In this document: one piece after another, positions 1 through 8,369 of the stretch
Position numbering within the stretch: position 1 is the first letter of the stretch
How the letters are laid out: every line of letters starts with the position of its first letter
Assembly: GCF_007748095.1 (NCBI RefSeq)
Contig: NZ_CP036287.1
Location: 2,790,001 to 2,854,000 of the forward strand
Length of the DNA: 64,000 bases
From: Engelhardtia mirabilis
Lineage (GTDB): Bacteria > Planctomycetota > UBA1135 > GCA-002686595
Direction of reading: 5' to 3'
Made by a program: the position numbers and the translations under genes
The notes under the pieces: model-generated
What the model was told of the DNA's origin: nothing
What the model saw: only the letters and a program-made list of their open reading frames with translations
Databases searched by the model: none

Positions 1-1
1 C

Positions 2-1186
<1,185 letters not shown>

Positions 1187-1588
1187 GGCCGACGGGTGCC
1201 CTGATCCGAGGTCGACTCGGGCGGCTCACCGAGAGCGGTGACTCGACCCCCTGACCGACCGAATCGCGTCGCCGCGGGCGTCATCCGGAGATCCCGGGTG
1301 GCGCCCGCGGCCGTTCGGGCGCGCCAGCGCCTCAACTCGGGGACACGGGCCGACGGGAAAGCCGGATCCGCCGGGGGGGGACCGTTCCCGGCGCTCCGAG
1401 GCGCTGCGGGGGGGGCGGCGGTGGGAATCGCGGGGGGGCCCCGGTAGACTCTTCCGCCGCGCCAGCGCCCGGGAGCCCGGGGGCTGGCGCTGTCGTCCCC
1501 GCCGATCCGCGACGCGCTGCCTTCCGCGAGACGCCCCGTCTCCCTCGAACCAGCGTCGCCCAGAAACCCGACCCAGCCCGCCCCCCCC
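1187..1588 (+). other. 402-bp non-coding interval with promoter and leader hairpin
   Basis: No coding signal. It holds a weak stem just after the sigma gene (CACCG-AGAG-CGGTG near 1227-1240), a putative promoter (TGGGAA at 1422-1427, 17-bp spacer, TAGACT at 1445-1450) and, in the resulting leader, a stem whose arms GCGCCAGC and GCTGGCGC lie at about 1458-1490. Without a following T-run the last hairpin is more likely leader structure than an intrinsic terminator. Confidence 0.45.
1422..1450 (+). promoter_or_regulatory. Putative promoter of the zinc-ribbon gene
   Basis: TGGGAA and TAGACT separated by 17 bp, about 140 bp before the start codon. The TAGACT hexamer recurs before other genes in this window (31270, and 56706 on the minus strand). 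Confidence 0.4.
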
Positions 1589-2296
1589 ATGAAGGACGTC
1601 ATGCGAACCCTCCGCGACCTCCAGGAAATCGACGAGGACCTCTTTCGCGTGAAGGGTGAGCTGAAGCGCCTTCCTGCCGAGCGTGACAAGCGTCGGGCGG
1701 TGATCGACGCGCGCTTGCAGCGGATGAAGGAGATCGACGCCGACATCTTCAAGCTGAGCTTGCAGGTGAAGGAAGTGGAGGACATGACCAAGGCCAACCG
1801 CCAGCGCATGATGAAGCTGGAGCGCGAGGCCGGGAACACCGCGGACCAGGCCCTGCTCGCGGCCTACTCCCACGAGATCCGATCGCTCAAACGGGAGAAC
1901 GCCGAGGCCGACGACGAGGGCCTGAAGCTGATCGAGCGCAGCGACGCGTTGCAGGCCGAGCGCGACGCGATCCAGGCCCAGGTCGACGAGGAGGAGGCGG
2001 CCTTCGCCGTGCTCGCGGCCAACGTGGAGGCCGAGATCGCAGTCGCCGAGCAGAAGCGCGAGGGACTCGACGCGCGCCGCAAGGTCGCCATGGGCGACGG
2101 TGTGCCTCCGGACGTGCTGACCACCTACGAGCGGATGCTCGAGGCGCGCGAGGGCATGGCCCTGGCCGCTCTCGAGTCTCGAGTGTGCCAGGGCTGCTTC
2201 ATGGGCGTGCCGGCCAACGTCGCGGTCAAGCTCACGCGGGGACGCGAGCTGGTGCAGTGCCCGAACTGCCAGCGCATCCTCTACACCTGGGAGTGA
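1589..2296 (+). CDS. Coiled-coil protein with C-terminal C4 zinc ribbon (zf-RING_7/DUF164 family)
   Basis: 235 residues. Residues 1-180 form a long charged heptad-rich antiparallel coiled coil (start MKDVMRTLRDLQEIDEDLF). The C-terminal 45 residues carry two cysteine pairs, CQGC and CPNC, which make a zinc ribbon. This architecture defines the widespread bacterial DUF164/zf-RING_7 family, of which some members are reported to affect envelope or secretion functions; the biochemical role is not settled. A second ATG at 1601 is possible, but 1589 gives the usual family N-terminus. The gene stands alone, between the sigma gene and a gene of opposite strand, with a roughly 140-nt leader. Confidence 0.85.
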   Translation: MKDVMRTLRDLQEIDEDLFRVKGELKRLPAERDKRRAVIDARLQRMKEIDADIFKLSLQVKEVEDMTKANRQRMMKLEREAGNTADQALLAAYSHEIRSLKRENAEADDEGLKLIERSDALQAERDAIQAQVDEEEAAFAVLAANVEAEIAVAEQKREGLDARRKVAMGDGVPPDVLTTYERMLEAREGMALAALESRVCQGCFMGVPANVAVKLTRGRELVQCPNCQRILYTWE

Positions 2297-2428
2297 GACC
2301 GCAGCGGGGCGCCAGGTGTGCGCAGTCGTTCCGGGCGTAGTCGCGTCGGCAGCGCAAAGTGGGCTCGGGCGGGGCGCTGCGTTCCTGGTGACTATCCGCG
2401 AGCCGATCGTCCGCGCGCGGGTGTTTCG

Positions 2429-3397
2429 TCACCGCCCGCCGCGTTCGACCCCCGGTAGGGTCGGGTGGAGCGATCCCTGCCGAGTGCCCCGCGCCGCGAG
2501 TTCGGCGTTCAGTAGGTCCCGCACGGCGCTCTTGTGAAGGTCCCAGCGCGGAGCGAGGCGCTCCTCGAGCGGGGCGTCGCCGGTGATGCGGTGCAGCACC
2601 TGGTCGGGCCCCAGTCGTTCGACGAAGTCGGCGAGCCAGGACACGTAGGTCTCGGGCTCCAGGATCTCGACCTCCCCGTCGCGCCACCAACGCTCGAGCA
2701 CGGTCCGCCGCAACACCATCAGGTTGTGGACCTTGACCCCGGCGCACTTGCTGCGGGCCAGCACCTCCGCCGACCGCCGAGCGCCGTCACGACCGTCCCC
2801 GGGCAACCCGAGGATCGCGTGCCCGACGACCTCGAGGCCCGCCGCGTGGCAACGCTCTACGGCCTGTTCGAACTCCTCGACCGTGTGAAAGCGCTTGATT
2901 CGTTCGAGGATTCCGTCGTCGGCAACCTCGAGCCCCAACTCGACCCACACGGACACCCGCTCGGCGAGCCGACGCAGACGGTCGACGGCCCACTCCGGCA
3001 GGGTGTCGGGTCGCGTCGACACGGCGACGACTTCGATCCCGTCCTCGAGCCGCGCTTCGACAATGCTCAGGACCTGATCCAGCCGCTGGGGCTCGACGTA
3101 GGTGTTGGAGTAGCTCTGGAAGTAGGCGATCACCCCGAACTCGGGGTCGCGCCGCACCACGCGCCGGATGCCATCGCTGAGCTGCTGGGCCAGTTCGCTG
3201 CCCGTGCGCAGGGCGCCGGTCCCGGACCCCTCGACGTCGCAGTAGACGCAGCCGCCGTAGCCCTTGGTCCCGTCCCGATTGGGACAGGTCGAGCCCGCGT
3301 CGAGCGCGACCCGGTGGATCGGGTGCCCGAAGCGCTCGATCAGGTAGGGGCGCAGGGGGCGGAAGCGGAGGTCGGCGTGCATCGGTGCGGCTGACAT
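2429..3397 (-). CDS. Radical SAM protein, TIGR01212/YhcC family
   Basis: 322 residues if started at the ATG at 3397 (MSAAPMHADLRF); an ATG at 3382 is an alternative. The family's cluster motif CX11CX2C is present (CPNRDGTKGYGGCVYC, residues about 33-48) and would bind a [4Fe-4S] cluster and SAM. The rest matches the TIM-barrel part of E. coli YhcC-type proteins (GVIAYFQSYSNTY, VELGLEVADDGILERI, GHAILGLPGD), and length is close to family norm (about 310). The substrate of this family is unknown. The frame stays open upstream to 3790 only because the GC-rich repeats lack stops; that extension is low-complexity and not part of the protein. A 17-bp tandem repeat lies immediately upstream and the putative promoter TACACT is at 3548-3543. 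Confidence 0.88.
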   Translation of the reverse strand: MSAAPMHADLRFRPLRPYLIERFGHPIHRVALDAGSTCPNRDGTKGYGGCVYCDVEGSGTGALRTGSELAQQLSDGIRRVVRRDPEFGVIAYFQSYSNTYVEPQRLDQVLSIVEARLEDGIEVVAVSTRPDTLPEWAVDRLRRLAERVSVWVELGLEVADDGILERIKRFHTVEEFEQAVERCHAAGLEVVGHAILGLPGDGRDGARRSAEVLARSKCAGVKVHNLMVLRRTVLERWWRDGEVEILEPETYVSWLADFVERLGPDQVLHRITGDAPLEERLAPRWDLHKSAVRDLLNAELAARGTRQGSLHPTLPGVERGGR

Positions 3398-3399
3398 GA

Positions 3400-3530
3400 C
3401 CCGGTCGAAGATAGGGCCCGGTCGAAGATAGGGCCCGGTCGAAGATAGGGCCCGGTCGAAGATAGGGCCCGGTCGAAGATAGGGCCCGGTCGAATGGGGC
3501 CCGGTCGAATGGGGCCCGGTCGAGGCGGGG
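3400..3530 (-). repeat. Tandem repeat directly upstream of the radical SAM gene
   Basis: Five perfect 17-bp units (CCCGGTCGAAGATAGGG on the + strand) at 3400-3484, two shortened 15-bp units (CCCGGTCGAATGGGG) at 3485-3514 and a degenerate remnant to about 3530. Read on the minus strand each full unit carries TATCTT, a -10-like hexamer. The array ends 3 bp before the predicted start codon. Confidence 0.95.
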
Positions 3531-3542
3531 CGGCGGCGGCGC

Positions 3543-3548
3543 AGTGTA
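3543..3548 (-). promoter_or_regulatory. Putative -10 box for the radical SAM gene
   Basis: TACACT on the minus strand about 145 bp before the start codon; it would place the whole 17-bp tandem array inside the transcribed leader. panD has the same hexamer. Confidence 0.35.
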
Positions 3549-3553
3549 GTCCA

Positions 3554-3620
3554 GGCCCACCAACCCCCGCCCAGCCACCCTTGTGGACCGCCATTTCCAG
3601 CGCCGGTTACACCCAATCTC
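3554..3620 (+). repeat. Dispersed 66-bp repeat, copy 1
   Basis: Begins GGCCCACCAACCCCCGCC, continues with a GTGGACC arm, and ends near GGTTACACCCAATC. The first about 27 bases are identical to the copy at 8267. CCACCA and TGTGG arms allow a small hairpin. Confidence 0.85.
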
Positions 3621-3852
3621 GACGCTGATACCCGCGCGGAAGCCGGGGCTAAATCGAGTGGTCGCCCAGGCTCATCGAGGACCCGTCCAGACCCCCCCCT
3701 AGCGGCCACCAATCGATGACCATGCCTGCCATCGGACGCCGGCCACGTGTTGTCCGGCGCAGCCTCTCGGACTTCGACTGTCAACTCCACTGCCCCTGCC
3801 TCGTCGCCGCCCCTGGAGTCCAGGTGCGCTTTCCTGCCGCTGAAGGCCTGCC

Positions 3853-6800
3853 ATGCATCTCTCGCCGAGTCGTTGGGTCCCGCCCGTCCTGGTTCTGTTG
3901 GTCTGCCCGCCCGCCCTGGGCCAGGGGCCGACCGTCACCTCGGTCGAGCCGACTCTTGCGGCGACGCCGCAGACGATTGTCGTCACTGGCTCGGGCTTCG
4001 GTCCCGAGACGACCGTGACGATCGGCGGTCAGCCCGCGACCGTGACTCAAGCGGGTTCCAATAGCCTGCACGTGCTTCCAGCCCCCTCGGATCCCGGCTT
4101 TGCTGACGTGGTTGTCAGCGCGCCCGGTGGCACCGTCGTCGCGTCTGGCGCAGCTCAGATGTGGCCGACTCTGACCGCCAGCAACACGGGGTTGGGAGGG
4201 ACCGCCTCGATCGAGATCGCCATCGGTGACGCGGGCACCTACGACCTGGCCTTCGCCATGGCCAGCCTCGACGAGCCCCTCTCCCTCGGGCCCGAGATCG
4301 CCTACGGCCTGCTGCTGGATCCCGCCGGACCGCTGGTGTTGCTGGCGTCGGGTCTGGCGCCCAACCTGGCCCCGAGCCAGTTGAGCTTTCCCGTCCCCGC
4401 GGGCCCGGAGCTACTCGGCGTCGAGCTCCCGCTGCAGGCACTGACCCGGCGCGGCCTGATCGAGCCCACGAGCTTCAGCCTGACGAACCTGGCTGTCCTC
4501 AGCTTCGACAGCGTCGCCTACGGACCGCCGACGAACATCGTCTACGCCGCGAACCCGGTGACCTACCAGTTGGGCCAGCCCGTGGCGCCCAACGTGCCGG
4601 CGGTGGATGGCTACGTGGAGTCGTGGGGCATCGCGCCCCTGCCCCAGTTCGGGTTCTACCCGCTCCCCGAGGGGCTCTTCCTCGACTCGACCAACGGCAA
4701 CATCGTCGGCACGCCGACGAAGATCCAAGGGCCCAAGAACCACCTGGTCGTCGCCGTCAATGCGGCGGGTTCCACTTCGACGGCACTGAAGGTCAGTGTC
4801 GACGGCGCGGCGCCCCAACTGCTCGGGTACTCCACCGACCCGGCGGTCTACGACTTCGGCGCGGTGATCGAGCCCAACCTTCCGAGCGTGCAGGGCTACG
4901 TAGCTGACTGGGCGATCGAACCGGAGCTGCCGGCCGGTCTCGAGTTCAGCGCCGGGGCGATCACAGGCGCCGCCCTCGAGGGCAGCCTTCCGCAGCTCTA
5001 CACGGTGACCGCATCCAACGAAGTCGGCAGCGATTCGACGACGGTCTCGATTGCCGTCACGGGCTCCTTGAAATTGACGGACATATCCGTACCCAAGGGC
5101 GCCACCTGGCAGATCAACCGTCCGATCGACTTCGACTTCTCGGCACCGATCGATCTCGCGACGGTCAATTCGAACACGCTCTCGATCAAGACCACTTCCG
5201 GGCTCTCGGCCCTCGGCACCTTCTCGGTTGATCCGAGCCGGCCCAGCAGGGTCCGCTTCCAGCCCTTCTGCCCTGGCAGCGGCGAACCGCTCGGCTACGG
5301 CTTGATGCCGGGCGGCGTGTCCTACCAGATCACGGCCTTCGGTTTGAAGTCCGGTCCCACGACGATCCAATCGGTCGACGGCCAGAGCCTCGGCGCGACG
5401 ACCTCGGTCTCGTTCCAGACCCCCCTCGGGACGAGCCCAACCGAGGTCTTCTTCGACACGCAAGCTGGGCCACCCGCACCCCTCGTCGGAGGGCCAGGTG
5501 GGACCGCTGGGCCGGTGACCGCGCTGCTCGTCGCCGGTGTGGAACAGCCCTTCGAGCTCGACCTGGCCGGCCAGGCCATCTCGATCGTCGACGTGCCGCT
5601 CAACTTCTTCAGCGACCTCGCCGCGCAGGTGAGCGTGTTGCTGCGGTTCGACCAGCCGATCTCGCCCTCGGCAGGGAACCTGGCGCCGAGCATGGTCGGC
5701 ATCGAGCGGTCGACAGGAGGTGGCCAATGGGATTCCATCCCGACCGAGGCTCAGCTCCTCTCGAACTGCGTCGAGGGTGGCGCGGTCGTCGCGTTGAAGC
5801 CCCTTGGCGTGTTGCCGCCCGCCACGGACCTACGCGTCCGAATCGGTGCCGGCTTCGAGGACTTGACCGGTGAAGGGACCCGCTCCCCGTCCGCGAACTT
5901 CGCCCTGCTACGGACCATCGATCCGAGCGATCCGGCCTTCACGCCCCCGGGCGACCTGGCCGACGAGATCTTCGAGTCCTTCAACGTAGGGGGAGCTCAA
6001 GCGTCGTCCTTCGAGGGCCCGCCCGACCCGCTGATCCCGGCAGCTGTTTGGGCCGATGGCCTGCTCACGGCTGCAGTCAGCTTCGAGGGCACCGGAGGTC
6101 CGGGGGGCGACTTCGACTGGCAGGTTCCCGACGGGACGGTCCAGGTCCTCTCGACCGACTCGTCCACGATTGTGGGTGGTCCAGGCTTCGTCCCCACCGC
6201 GGTGCAGAACGTCGTCGACGGCGTCGTGAACGTCCGCAACCTCCGCATCGGCGAGGGCGCGACCCTGCGTGTGATCGGACCCAATCCGGCGAAGATCCTG
6301 GCCTCCGGCAACGTCGAGATCCTCGGACGGATCGACGTCAGCGGACTCGATGCGCTGCCGGTGAGCCAGCCGTTCTCGCCGAACATCCCCAGTCCGGGCG
6401 CTGGAACGGTGGCGGGCAGTGGCCGGGGGGGCTCGGGTTCCCCCCTGACGGCGGCTCCCAGTCCGTCCGGTGGGGCGGGTTTCGGAGCCTTCCAGGTCCC
6501 CGGAAAGGGCGGCTCGGGCGGAGAGGCGGGCTACTCGCCCAGCAACAGCTTCGAGTCCAATCGTGGCGGCGGCGGAGGCGGGGGACGATTCGCGGCCGAC
6601 TCGTCGACTCCTCCGGACGACCACTTCAACGCGCTCATCGGGGGGCCGGGCGCGCCCTCGGCCACCGGGGCCCTGACCGGACTGATGCCGCCCCAGCCAG
6701 GGGCCAACGGGCCTTCGGTCTTCGTGGACGGCGATCCGTCGAACGACTTCTGGGGGCTGCTCTACGAGCCCGGAGACCCGGCGGACCCCGCTGACGACCT

Positions 6801-8139
6801 GATCGTGATCGGGGAGCTGCCCCAACCCTGGGCCGGCGCCGGTGGCGGCGGCGGTGGTGACTCGATCAAGGCGTCTTCCTGGCCGCCGCCGACGCTCGTG
6901 CCTTCCGACAACAAGCGCGCCGCCGGTGGCGGCAGTGGAGGCGGACAACTACAGCTGCAGGTTCTCGGCGACATCGTCCTCGGCGCCCAGGCCCAGTTGG
7001 TCGCAAACGGCGGCGACGGCGCCGAGGGTGAGTCTACTTCCGGCACCAATCAAGTCGGCGGTGCCGGCGGCGGAGGGTCGGGCGGGCACCTGATCCTGCA
7101 GGCGCTCGGGCGCCTGGACCTGTCCGCCACGACGGGAGTCGTGCTCGAGGCCATCGGTGGTCAGGGTGGCATCGGCAAGGGCGATGGTGACAACGACCCG
7201 CCGGACGTGGCCCAGAGTTCCGGAGGCGACGGCGGCGCGGGGGTGATCCAGGTTCACCTGCCCGACTTCGCCGAGTTCGATCCCCAGTCCGGCGCCGGCC
7301 ATGTGATCCTGCCTTCGCCCGGAGGCGACGTGGCGGCGGCCATCGCTGGCATCAGCGCGCCGAATGCCTGGCAGCTGTACCCGTCATTCTCCCAACGCTC
7401 CCGCGCGCGGTCGATTCCGATCGCCCTCGGGGCTGGGATCGACAACCCCCTGTCGGCCGCGCTCCAGCCCCTGTTCGACTTCGACGGGACCGTCGCGGAT
7501 TCCGCCGCGCCTGACGCCGGTCAAGTGCAGACCCTGCTTGACCAGGTCGCCAGTCTCCCGAGCATCCTCTCGGGTCAGCCACTCAGCGTGGACCCGGTCG
7601 CCCGGACGGTCGTGGTCGACGCGACAGCACTCCTCACGGACGCCAGCGGGCCCTTCTCGAAGGACGTCTATCTGCGCAACCCGCAGTTGCTGCGGCAGTT
7701 CGAACTGGAGCTCGTCTCGGGCTTCACCGAGCTCTCGTTCACGGTGGCCAGTGCCGACTTCGATGCGAGCGACTCGAACCTGACGCTGCACCTGGACCAG
7801 AGCGGCGGACCGCTGTCGTCCTTCGGGGGCCGGGGCACGAGCTTCGAGTTGGTGCCGCGCTACTTCCGTGTGCGTAATGACGGGCTCCAGGATGTGCTTG
7901 CCGCGCCAGCGTCGATCATGATCCGCTTCCAGGGCTTGGCTGCCGACTCTGGCGGCCTTCCGCGCCTCGACAACCCGCTGGTCCCGTGGACGAGCGACGT
8001 GTCCAAGTTCAACGACCCCGGCATGCCCGCGCCCATCGAGTTCGTGCAGTTCGAGGTCACCTTCGACCTCGGGCCCTCGGGGAACTCAGCCAGCCCGCTG
8101 CTTTCGCTGGAGTTCATTCGCCTGCCCTTCCGCTTCTGA
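3853..8139 (+). CDS. Giant secreted protein with TIG, Ig-like and Gly-rich regions
   Basis: 1428 residues. The N-terminus (MHLSPSRWVPPVLVLLVCPPALGQ) is a signal peptide with likely cleavage after residue 22-23. Residues 26-104 form an IPT/TIG domain (SVEPTLAATPQTIVVTGSGF). About 228-320 and 326-405 are two repeats of a putative Ig fold (VTYQLGQPV, LPEGLFLDSTNGNIVGTP; then PAVYDFGAVI and the same pattern). About 408-520 resembles an SbsA-type Ig-like domain. About 855-1130 is extremely Gly-rich, with runs of seven glycines, resembling passenger or wall-protein spacers. No sortase motif or C-terminal membrane anchor was seen; the C-terminus ends on aromatic residues (LPFRF). It is likely an exported surface or matrix protein of unknown function. 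A strong intrinsic terminator follows at 8164-8196. Confidence 0.85.
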   Translation: MHLSPSRWVPPVLVLLVCPPALGQGPTVTSVEPTLAATPQTIVVTGSGFGPETTVTIGGQPATVTQAGSNSLHVLPAPSDPGFADVVVSAPGGTVVASGAAQMWPTLTASNTGLGGTASIEIAIGDAGTYDLAFAMASLDEPLSLGPEIAYGLLLDPAGPLVLLASGLAPNLAPSQLSFPVPAGPELLGVELPLQALTRRGLIEPTSFSLTNLAVLSFDSVAYGPPTNIVYAANPVTYQLGQPVAPNVPAVDGYVESWGIAPLPQFGFYPLPEGLFLDSTNGNIVGTPTKIQGPKNHLVVAVNAAGSTSTALKVSVDGAAPQLLGYSTDPAVYDFGAVIEPNLPSVQGYVADWAIEPELPAGLEFSAGAITGAALEGSLPQLYTVTASNEVGSDSTTVSIAVTGSLKLTDISVPKGATWQINRPIDFDFSAPIDLATVNSNTLSIKTTSGLSALGTFSVDPSRPSRVRFQPFCPGSGEPLGYGLMPGGVSYQITAFGLKSGPTTIQSVDGQSLGATTSVSFQTPLGTSPTEVFFDTQAGPPAPLVGGPGGTAGPVTALLVAGVEQPFELDLAGQAISIVDVPLNFFSDLAAQVSVLLRFDQPISPSAGNLAPSMVGIERSTGGGQWDSIPTEAQLLSNCVEGGAVVALKPLGVLPPATDLRVRIGAGFEDLTGEGTRSPSANFALLRTIDPSDPAFTPPGDLADEIFESFNVGGAQASSFEGPPDPLIPAAVWADGLLTAAVSFEGTGGPGGDFDWQVPDGTVQVLSTDSSTIVGGPGFVPTAVQNVVDGVVNVRNLRIGEGATLRVIGPNPAKILASGNVEILGRIDVSGLDALPVSQPFSPNIPSPGAGTVAGSGRGGSGSPLTAAPSPSGGAGFGAFQVPGKGGSGGEAGYSPSNSFESNRGGGGGGGRFAADSSTPPDDHFNALIGGPGAPSATGALTGLMPPQPGANGPSVFVDGDPSNDFWGLLYEPGDPADPADDLIVIGELPQPWAGAGGGGGGDSIKASSWPPPTLVPSDNKRAAGGGSGGGQLQLQVLGDIVLGAQAQLVANGGDGAEGESTSGTNQVGGAGGGGSGGHLILQALGRLDLSATTGVVLEAIGGQGGIGKGDGDNDPPDVAQSSGGDGGAGVIQVHLPDFAEFDPQSGAGHVILPSPGGDVAAAIAGISAPNAWQLYPSFSQRSRARSIPIALGAGIDNPLSAALQPLFDFDGTVADSAAPDAGQVQTLLDQVASLPSILSGQPLSVDPVARTVVVDATALLTDASGPFSKDVYLRNPQLLRQFELELVSGFTELSFTVASADFDASDSNLTLHLDQSGGPLSSFGGRGTSFELVPRYFRVRNDGLQDVLAAPASIMIRFQGLAADSGGLPRLDNPLVPWTSDVSKFNDPGMPAPIEFVQFEVTFDLGPSGNSASPLLSLEFIRLPFRF

Positions 8140-8163
8140 GATCGAGGACCGTCGGTCCGCAAC

Positions 8164-8199
8164 CAGGCCCCTCGGAGCACAGCTTCGGGGGGCCTGTTC
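8164..8199 (+). terminator. Intrinsic terminator after the giant secreted-protein gene
   Basis: Eight perfect outer pairs (CAGGCCCC / GGGGCCTG) with a further imperfect inner stem and ACA loop, followed by TTCC. It starts 25 bp after the stop codon. Confidence 0.7.
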
Positions 8200-8255
8200 C
8201 GTCTCCGTCTCCGTCTCCGTCACGCTTGGCCCCGCTCCCGCTTGGCCCCGCTCCC
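8200..8255 (+). repeat. Two short tandem repeats
   Basis: CGTCTC repeated three times (8200-8217), then two perfect copies of the 16-bp unit GCTTGGCCCCGCTCCC (8224-8239 and 8240-8255). They lie between the terminator and dispersed repeat copy 2. Confidence 0.9.
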
Positions 8256-8266
8256 GCCCCCTGCCG

Positions 8267-8333
8267 GGCCCACCAACCCCCGCCCAGCCACCCTCTGGAC
8301 CGCAGGAATCGCTCCGCGGTAACACCTCGATCC
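8267..8333 (+). repeat. Dispersed 66-bp repeat, copy 2
   Basis: Same start as copies 1 and 3 (GGCCCACCAACCCCCGCC) and same end block (CGCGGTAACACCTCGATC). It ends 37 bp before the selB start codon. Confidence 0.85.
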
Positions 8334-8356
8334 GAGAACTCCCGCGCGGCGTCCAC

Positions 8357-8362
8357 TAGGAT
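8357..8362 (+). promoter_or_regulatory. TANNNT -10 box, putative leaderless promoter of selB
   Basis: TAGGAT followed by 7 nt and then the GTG start at 8370, so transcription would begin at or next to the start codon. Confidence 0.5.
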
Positions 8363-8369
8363 TCGCCCC

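Larger units (their letters stand above)
3398..3852. other. 455-bp divergent intergenic region
   Basis: Lies between the divergent radical SAM and giant secreted-protein genes. It contains the 17-bp array, a minus-strand TACACT hexamer at 3543-3548, and one copy of the 66-bp dispersed repeat at 3554-3620. Nothing recognisable was seen between 3621 and 3852, and no clear promoter for the plus-strand gene. Confidence 0.6.

Noticed and set aside
3400..3514. CRISPR-like array
   Set aside because: Units are 17 or 15 bp and directly contiguous, with no spacers and no cas genes nearby.
3398..3790. N-terminal extension of the radical SAM protein through the tandem repeat
   Set aside because: The frame is open only because the repeats and GC-rich DNA lack stops; the encoded sequence is repeat-derived and absent from the family.
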